Below the pieces are notes generated by a model. That model was not told the origin of the DNA and did no database searches. It was given only the letters and a program-made list of their open reading frames with translations. Shown here piece by piece: positions 57,425 through 64,000 of a DNA stretch of 64,000 nt. How positions within the stretch are numbered: position 1 is the first letter of the stretch; every line of letters begins with the position of its first letter. Both the position numbers and the translations under genes were made by a program. Source of the DNA: Chrysogorgia sp. JL179-B06 (Eukaryota > Cnidaria > Anthozoa > Scleralcyonacea > Chrysogorgiidae); NCBI GenBank assembly GCA_035772405.1, contig JAYKKM010000380.1, forward strand, positions 640,359 to 704,358. The letters run 5' to 3'.

Positions 57425-58869
57425 TGTAAAACATTGTCAATGGAAGCCATTGTGAAACAGACCAAGCGCACTACATGTAAATATCACATCATTCAAGAGC
57501 TGCGAGCATATGACGTCGGCTACAGTTGGCTACAGTCACGACGTCATAGAAATCTGGCTTTGGATTGGTCTGCTACGTTTTCGCTACAGTCCTACGGCAG
57601 CAGCTACGGGTATTTTTCTTCACACTTGCAACGCATTTTAGGTGATGCTATGTAGCTAGATATTATATGCGGGCACGCGCAAGCCAAGAGCAGCGCAGGC
57701 TCTTGGGGGAGGCTAGGCAAGCGCGGGTGTGACAGGAGCATGCCCAATCGCAGGTTAACAATCAATGGTAATGGACGCATATCGCGCGCAAAATGGCTTT
57801 GAAATTTAGAATGATACCACAGAACCTTGGAAAAGCTGTCTAGAAAGTGTTATTGCAATTTAAATTTAAATTATTTATCATTTTCTCAAAATCTGTCTCA
57901 AAATCTGACTGTAGCATGCGCTACAGTTGCTACCCTCTAGATCCGCCCCTGGCGTACGACGTAGGTACTTCATCTTTGATCGCGAAAATATTTTATTTAC
58001 AATACCAGCAATTTGATCCTAAGAAACCAGCCAGACTCAAATAGTAAGGGAGCAACGATATATACGGAATTCGTAAGCAGGTAAAGGTTATGGCGTGGCG
58101 ATCTTGCGGTTATAAACAAAAATAGGCCGGATACGAAAATTCATTAATTACGAACGGCGATGTTTTCGAACATTTTCAAGCGTATCTTACTAAATGTAAA
58201 AGCTCATACCGATATATTAAATCAAAGAACGTCTTAATGATCTACAACATAACGTAAACTATGTTAAGCTTTATGGTTGTATTAGCAAAGTTATTTGCGA
58301 TCTAGCACGACAAATTTTTAACCTGACCAAGCTGTGTGTAAAGTAACCAAACAAATATTAGTCGAGGTCTCAAATTTAGAAACGTTTCCCTCAAACCAAT
58401 TGCTAACGGTCTTAAGGGCTTGGGATTGTCGCTAATAAGCGATATTTATATATTGTACTCTCAAAATGCGAATATTCACTTATGATGAAAGTAAGCAAAA
58501 CAATATTTAAAAAAGTGCGTCTTCTTTGTTCCCTGTATTCGCACATCCGTGTCCAAAACTTCTTTCGCGTTTGAGGACGCTAAAACGTGGGGTCGCTAAT
58601 GAGACCTGTTTCCTGTATTTGCGAGCTGTCAAACTTCTTGGTATGTTTTCTGCAAAAGCGTTATCTCGTAAATGACGCTGCATGACAGGTTAGATTTTCA
58701 TGTTTGGGATGCTAAAAAGTGGTCGCTGGTCGCGTTTGGCAGGGTTGGGTCGCATAATTGCTAGGTACATTTTAACTACAAGTTGTCCATTCCAGAAAAA
58801 GTGGTATACGGCAGGTGGTCCGTTATAAAACAGGGGTCGTAAAACTCAGGTTCTTATGTATGCATATAT
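57425..58869. other. Intergenic; a second hAT end at about 57931-57946
   Basis: ATCCGCCCCTGGCG at about 57936 is the terminal sequence of a hAT-type element; its partner was not found. A short frame at 57440-57655 is not convincing. No gene. Confidence 0.4.
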
Positions 58870-59525
58870 ACATATTTGTATGTCTGAAGATGGCTTCCGT
58901 ACAGACACGCCGAGAACGTCAGACACAGAATAACATTTTTGTTTTTAATAATCTGGATGGTGCGAAAGAACTTTTAAAACTAAACATGATATATGTATGT
59001 GAAAGAAAATTTCGAGTGTTGGAATACATACATTTATAACGACCAAACCGGGACCAGTTGCGAAAAAATGCAACGTCGACGCCTTACCGGCTGGAAATGA
59101 ACCGGCGATGCTAGTGCAGTGCTCTGACCACTGAGCTACTGAAGGCCGTTGCCGAGAGCCTAGTCACCGAGTTTCTGTATATATGGTGGTTGGTAATGCC
59201 GGGATAAGATTCTGCGTATTATTATAGGTAATATTGGGCATTTCACTCTATCAAAACTACCTGTTGACAAGATATATGGTGAAAGGAAAATTTCGGAGTG
59301 TTGGAAACACCACACACCCCAAGACCCCACACGGGACCAGTTGCGAAAAATGCAACTTTAAGGCCTTCCGGACTGCGAATTGAAACCCCCGCGACCCTTG
59401 CGATGACAGTGCAGTGCCCCGACACACTGAGCTACGGAAGCCGTTGCCGGAGAGCCGTTGTTGGTCCCGGTTTGGTCTTGGGGTGTGTTGTGTTCCAACA
59501 CTCGAAATTTTCCTTCACCATAAAT
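58870..59525. repeat. Repeat block with two tRNA-Ala-like copies and a foldback
   Basis: 58877-59275 repeats 36751-37140 (hammerhead-like stem-loop, then a tRNA-like sequence on the minus strand). 59278-59340 and 59465-59522 are inverse copies (GGAAAATTTCGGAGTGTTGG and CCAACACTCGAAATTTTCC) that fold around a second tRNA-like sequence at about 59357-59443. Many single-base insertions against the 36-kb copy. Confidence 0.75.
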
Positions 59526-59757
59526 CCTTTTCAAACATAGGTTCTCAACAAGAACGTAAGTTTTTTACTCACTTACTCACTGGTATCCCATACATACAAA
59601 GCAGTCATTCTAAACAATGAGATTCGCGATTTGTATATTTTGGAAAAGTATTTTGTTGATCTCGTTTGTATTTTCCACTTGTATAGAGTTACTGACAGAA
59701 AATAGGTCTTGTGCAACTAGTGGTTTGGTGGTGCTGTTGGTTTCTTTTCAACAGAAC

Positions 59758-60982
59758 ATGGCCAATCATTTAAAAAAAGTTGGAAACATAACAGGCAACA
59801 TAGCATCAAGTTACCAAGTATAAAAGAACTAGGTACAGGAGAGAAAGCCTTTCAAGTGTGTGAGGATTGTGAGAAAGCATTTACCCACGCATGTTACTTA
59901 CAAATAATAAAAAGAACATCATACAGGAGAAAAGCCTTTCAAGTTTGTCGATGATCTGTATACAAAGCATTTTCTGCTCAGGTAACTTACAAATACATAA
60001 AGAACTACATCACAGGAGAAAAGCCATTCAAAGTGTGATGTTTGTGACAAGCATTTTCCCGCATCAAGTGGCTTAATATACCATAAGAAAAAAACATCAT
60101 ACAGGAGAAAAGCTTTCTCATAAGTGTGATGTTTTGTGACAAAGCCATTTTCTCAATCAGGTTGGCTTAATATACCATAAGGTGTACTCATAGAGGAGGA
60201 ATAGCCTTTCAAGTAGTGATGTCTTGTAACCAAAAGCATTTTCGCATCATGTGGCTTAATATACCATAGAGAGAAATCATACAGCGAGAAAAACCTTTCA
60301 AGTGTGATGTTTGTGACAAAGCATTTTTCCCAGGCAAGTGGCTCTTAATACTTCCCATAAGAGAAACTCATACAGGAGAAAAGGCATTTCAAGTGTGATG
60401 TTCTGTGACAAAGCATTTTCATCGCCAAGTGGTTTAATACCACCATAGTAAGGGGAACTCCAATACAGGGAGAAAAGCCTTTCATTGTTTTAGTGTGGAT
60501 TTTTTTTTTGTGACAAAGCATTTTCCTCGCCAAGTGGTTTATATATACCATAAGGGAAACGGGTCATTCGACGGGAGAATTCAAGTGTGATGTCTGTGAC
60601 CAAAAACATTTTCTGGTCAATTAAACTTAACTACGACATAAAATAACTCACACTGACGAAAAAGTCTCTTAAATACGGAAGTCGTGACAACAAGGCTTTC
60701 ACAAGGTTCAGTCCTCTGAAACATCATTCAAAAAACACAACACAAGAACAATAATTAAGGAACAACTCATACAGTGGAGCTTGAATGCAAGGAATGTTTG
60801 CACAAAGTTTTTCTTCATTCTCAAAAATTTGACCTTGCATCAGATAGACCATGAGCTGGAAGCAATCGAACCAACTGGATATAAATTCTGTATGTTTTCA
60901 ATGTAGTGGCAAAATATTAACTTTTTAAAAGAGCTGCTTTGATCATGTACATACAGATCATATTAATAAAAACACTGAGTAG
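59758..60982 (+). pseudogene. C2H2 zinc-finger gene, copy D, many indels
   Basis: Same leader and start (MANHLKK) as copy C, and the same end (ACTGAGTAG at about 60974-60982). About ten finger units are recognisable by TGTGATGTTTGTGACAAAGC, but nearly every unit has one or more single-base insertions or deletions, mainly extra bases, so no frame lasts more than about 70 codons. It is either an old pseudogene or a good gene seen through error-rich sequence. Confidence 0.85.
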
Positions 60983-61124
60983 AACGGTAAACTTTAGAAT
61001 GATGATATAACAGCAGCAAGTGGCAAACAAATAATGTTGATGAAGTTAATGATTTTATGATTTTTAATTAACTAATTAACTTCAATTTGTCGAAACAATA
61101 CTTCGGTGAGAAGTACTTACATAT

Positions 61125-61172
61125 ATTCATGGACGACCGTTTCGGACGTGGTGAGAAACGTCGTCCATGAAT
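61125..61172. other. Conserved hairpin, copy D
   Basis: Same as 21157-21203 with one extra base in the left arm and two changes in the middle; the arms still pair. Confidence 0.8.
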
Positions 61173-61217
61173 GTACTGTACGTATACGTATTCATCTATG
61201 GCGTCAAATATCAGCCA

Positions 61218-61975
61218 AAATTCAAGTTCCCATTCGCAACATTAATTGTTATATTCGACAACATTAACCTTCATATTTCGCACTACATCATTTGCCCAAA
61301 ATTTCGCACCATATTTAGCACCGGATTATCGACCCAAATTTCGCACAAGCTTTCGCACCAGATTTCGTACCAGAATTCGCACCATATTTTGCACCAATTA
61401 TCGAACCAGTTTTCTCACCATATTTCGCAGCAAATTTCGCACCAGATTTCGCAGCAGCCTTTCGCACCAAATTGCACGAGCACGAGATTTCGCACCAGAT
61501 TTAGCACTTATATTTCGCACCATACTTTGCACCAAATTTCGTGCGAAATCTGTTTGCAAATATCGCACCAGATTTCGCACCAGATTTTCTCACAGATTTC
61601 GCACCAGATGTCGCACCAGATTATCGCACCAAATTTCGCACCATATTTCGCACCAAATTTGGTGCGAAATCTGGTGCAAATTTCGCACCAGATTTCGCAC
61701 CATATTTCGCACCATTATCTTTGCACCTCATTTCGCATCAGATTTCGCACCACGATTTCGCACCAAATTTGGTGCGAAATCTGGTGCAAATTTCGCACCA
61801 TCTTTCGCACCATATATCGCACAAAAGTTTCTACCAGATTTCGCACCATATTTGTTGCACCATATTTCGCACCAGATGTCGCACCAGATTTTCGCACCAG
61901 ATTTCGCACCAGAGTTGCACGAGATTTCGCACCAGATTTCGCACCATATTTCGCATCCGAAATAAACTTGAATTT
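61218..61975. repeat. 12-bp satellite (ATTTCGCACCAG) replacing the 21-bp satellite in copy D
   Basis: The first three units (to about 61280) are of the 21-bp type. Then about 55 units of about 12 bp, TTTCGCACCAGA / TTTCGCACCATA, follow. Two longer inverse pieces (GGTGCGAAATCTG at about 61660 and 61768) make local hairpins. Frames of up to 302 residues that cross it are artefacts of the repeat. Confidence 0.9.
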
Positions 61976-62149
61976 TTTCGCTATATTTGACGCCATTTTT
62001 TTTGACACATTGACGTTTTTTTATTTCTCATGTTATATCCAGTTCTTTTGCGCACTTCGCCGCTTTCAGATTTAATCTGATGTTATTGTTATGGAACCTA
62101 TTGTACTGTCCAAATTGAATAATCTGAAATGTTTGATGTTGACACTCTC

Positions 62150-62960
62150 TGTTCTTTTCTGAGTGAAACGTTTCGCTCTGTGTCTCTAGACTAGGATTAA
62201 AGGCGTCTTTGGAGCGGAAGAGCGCGAGAAGAGCAGAGGAAAGACGGACTTGGTTGTTTCACTTGCAGCGTTTTGAATCTAATAACCATTATTATATACA
62301 ATTTTGGAGAGGCTCGATGTATTGACGTTTATATGGACAGGGCCATGTCGATTTCATTTTCTACTAAAAAACACTGTTTTCTGCGATATGTTGGTATTTA
62401 ACCCATACCTAACTCATAGCTAATACCATCGAAACTATTTCACCGGTGGAAATGAACACCGAAACAGACACGATCCGACTAAAAAAGATGTCGGTAAATC
62501 ATGGCTCGCTGATTGTGAACCAAGTCCGTCTCCTCCTCTTGCGCTCTTCCCCAATCCACCAGCCGCATACAAATTAGTGGGAAAGTCAGATTGACGTTTA
62601 TATTGGAATGGCCATGTTCGATTTCATTTCCTAATAACACCCACTGTACTTTCAGCAAAATCTCAGAACACCTAACTCATAACTAATACCATCGTTAAAC
62701 AAATTTCCTCTTCGAATATTATTCAAAGCACGCAAATTATATCACCGAATAAAATGAACACCTAAAACAGACACGCATTCGACCAAAACACAAGTCTGTA
62801 AATCATGGCTCGCTGCAAGTGAATTCAGTCCGTCTCATCTCCTTGTGCTCTTCCCCAATCCTTGTGCTCTTCCCCAATCGCTCAGGCGCTCCCGAAATCC
62901 CAAAATTAAGGAGAGACCGGCGGAACTTGATCCTCGTCTATCCTGGACCTCCTACTATTG
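62150..62960. repeat. Foldback repeat, copy D, with duplicated right arm
   Basis: The left arm near 62160-62260 and two right-arm copies (about 62510-62570 and 62815-62960, GCGCTCTTCCCCAATCC type) match the foldback at 1925-2312. CACACTGTACTTTC-type loops between them also repeat. No gene. Confidence 0.7.
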
Positions 62961-63167
62961 TACCCAGTAAACAGCGGCTCACCATTTTTTATAGCGGTCG
63001 GAATAATGTCGTTTGTTGGTATGAAGCTAACTGCAAACCCGTCACGTCTAGCTTCTTCTTGTGTATAAACATAAAGGTCTCGACGACAGATAAAACACTG
63101 ACCAAGCCGTGACTTTACCAGTTAACAGACGATACATGGGCGATCGTCAAGCTCGTATCCTAAGAAA

Positions 63168-63241
63168 AATGATTGACGTCCCAGTCCAGGTTTCGAACCT
63201 GTAACCTTCTGATTGCCAGTGGACTCTCTCACCATTACCGA
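63168..63241 (-). repeat. tRNA-like sequence with internal promoter box
   Basis: The minus strand has AGGTTCGAAACCTGG, a perfect B box and T-arm, preceded by GGTAATGGTGAGAGAGTCC in the place of a D-arm. The anticodon arm does not fold well. Probably a tRNA-derived SINE head. Confidence 0.5.
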
Positions 63242-64000
63242 AGGTTACCAGATACGCCGTTAACAAGTCTTTAACGGGACACCCCACACACAAGTGTTGG
63301 CTGCTTAAATGAAAGTACTATTGACGGCTTACATGAGAATGGGAATTCGTTTTCTTCTAATCGTTTTAGTTTCTAGAGGAATTTGGCTTTGTTTATCGTA
63401 TTTATGTAAATCGAAGGCCGCCATTTATGTTATGATTGCGACAATTAGTTTTTGGGGGTGGAGAAGGAGTGTCCCTTAAAAAGTTCTCAGTTTCGACGGT
63501 GCTAGTATGGTACAGTCTTGAATCTTCCACCATGATTGTCATTCGTTTTAAAATAGGGATTCTCGACATGAGTAGTGGATAGAAGAAAGTCGAAATTAAT
63601 AGGGTAAATAATGTTCCTAATACGTCTTTATTATTATTATTCTCGTCATACAAGGAAACACTGGATAAACTATATATATGAATATTTTTTTGAAGTTAGT
63701 TGGTATGTAAATACCTATTTACAATAGCTTTAGTGTCCAAAGGGACCTGTTAGTTGAGTAATATTGAATATATATATCTTACTGTGGTTATTTGTACAAA
63801 TGGTTGATATTTTTCGACTTTGCGTACTTAACTTGGTGGTAAATTTGGTGGAAACCTTTGTTTATGTTTAAACCTCGATTTTATCAAAATATAAAAGGAT
63901 TTATGCTTACTCCAATTTGGTGGAAAGGTCTACATAGTAGGGGATTTAATGGATTGCCCTGAAATGTTAGAACTGCAGGTGTACTCTCATGGTGTTCTAT
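63242..64000. other. Window end, no gene assigned
   Basis: An 83-residue minus frame at 63653-63402 (start MYDENNNNKDVLGTLFTLLI) shows no known motif. AT-rich with an AGTTAGTTGG-type linker. Nothing else seen. Confidence 0.35.

Noticed and set aside
61167..62075. Frames of 302 and 239 codons with Ile/His/Arg-rich repeats
   Set aside because: They only translate the 12-bp satellite; no domain, and the same DNA is open in several frames.

Overview
The window looks like nuclear DNA of an invertebrate animal, most likely an aquatic one; a cnidarian or similar lineage would fit, but the species cannot be fixed from sequence alone. The reasons are AT-rich sequence, GT-AG introns, C2H2 zinc-finger genes, and a mix of DIRS, BEL/Pao, Penelope-like, CR1-like LINE, Harbinger, hAT and Crypton-like (DUF3504) sequences together with many satellites and foldback repeats. 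There are no bacterial operons and no CRISPR arrays.

The backbone is a family of four related duplicons. Each has a C2H2 zinc-finger gene, a conserved hairpin, a 21-bp satellite (core ATTCGCAACATTAAA), and then several kb of shared spacer with a foldback repeat. Copy A is 1-9870, B about 18.9-36.7 kb, C about 37.5-43.5 kb, D about 59.5-63.1 kb. Only the zinc-finger gene of copy C (38468-39532) is open throughout. A, B and D are frameshifted, each in a different way. Different mobile elements sit in different copies. A DIRS-type tyrosine-recombinase retroelement (3331-8891) splits copy A at a site that is uninterrupted in B and C. A 12.45-kb terminal-inverted-repeat element (22301-34752) splits copy B.

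The most interesting object is that 12.45-kb element. Its ends are near-perfect inverted repeats that run into an inverted pair of short-period satellites, with TTGT on both outer sides. Just inside the left end is an integrase-fold (DDE) transposase with one in-frame stop. Just inside the right end, transcribed toward it, is a multi-exon HECT-type ubiquitin ligase whose reading phase is kept across seven inferred introns and which keeps the HECT catalytic cysteine. A 5'-truncated Penelope-like element with an inverted tail copy and a hammerhead-like motif lies in one of its introns.

Between copies A and B (9.9-18 kb) are LINE fragments, two hairpin MITEs, a 20-bp tandem array, a Harbinger transposase fragment and a decayed Crypton-type (DUF3504) tyrosine recombinase flanked by 19-bp inverted repeats. 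From 43.7 to 47.7 kb there are a RecQ-like helicase fragment, a 32-bp tandem array and an OTU-type deubiquitinase-like gene. From 47744 to 57419 there is an almost complete BEL/Pao LTR element with 5-bp target duplications, itself interrupted in gag by a 3.1-kb hAT element with 8-bp target duplications. The right end (58.8-63.3 kb) holds tRNA-like foldback repeats, the worst-damaged zinc-finger copy and a changed satellite. Single-base insertions are so frequent there that residual read error is a possibility.
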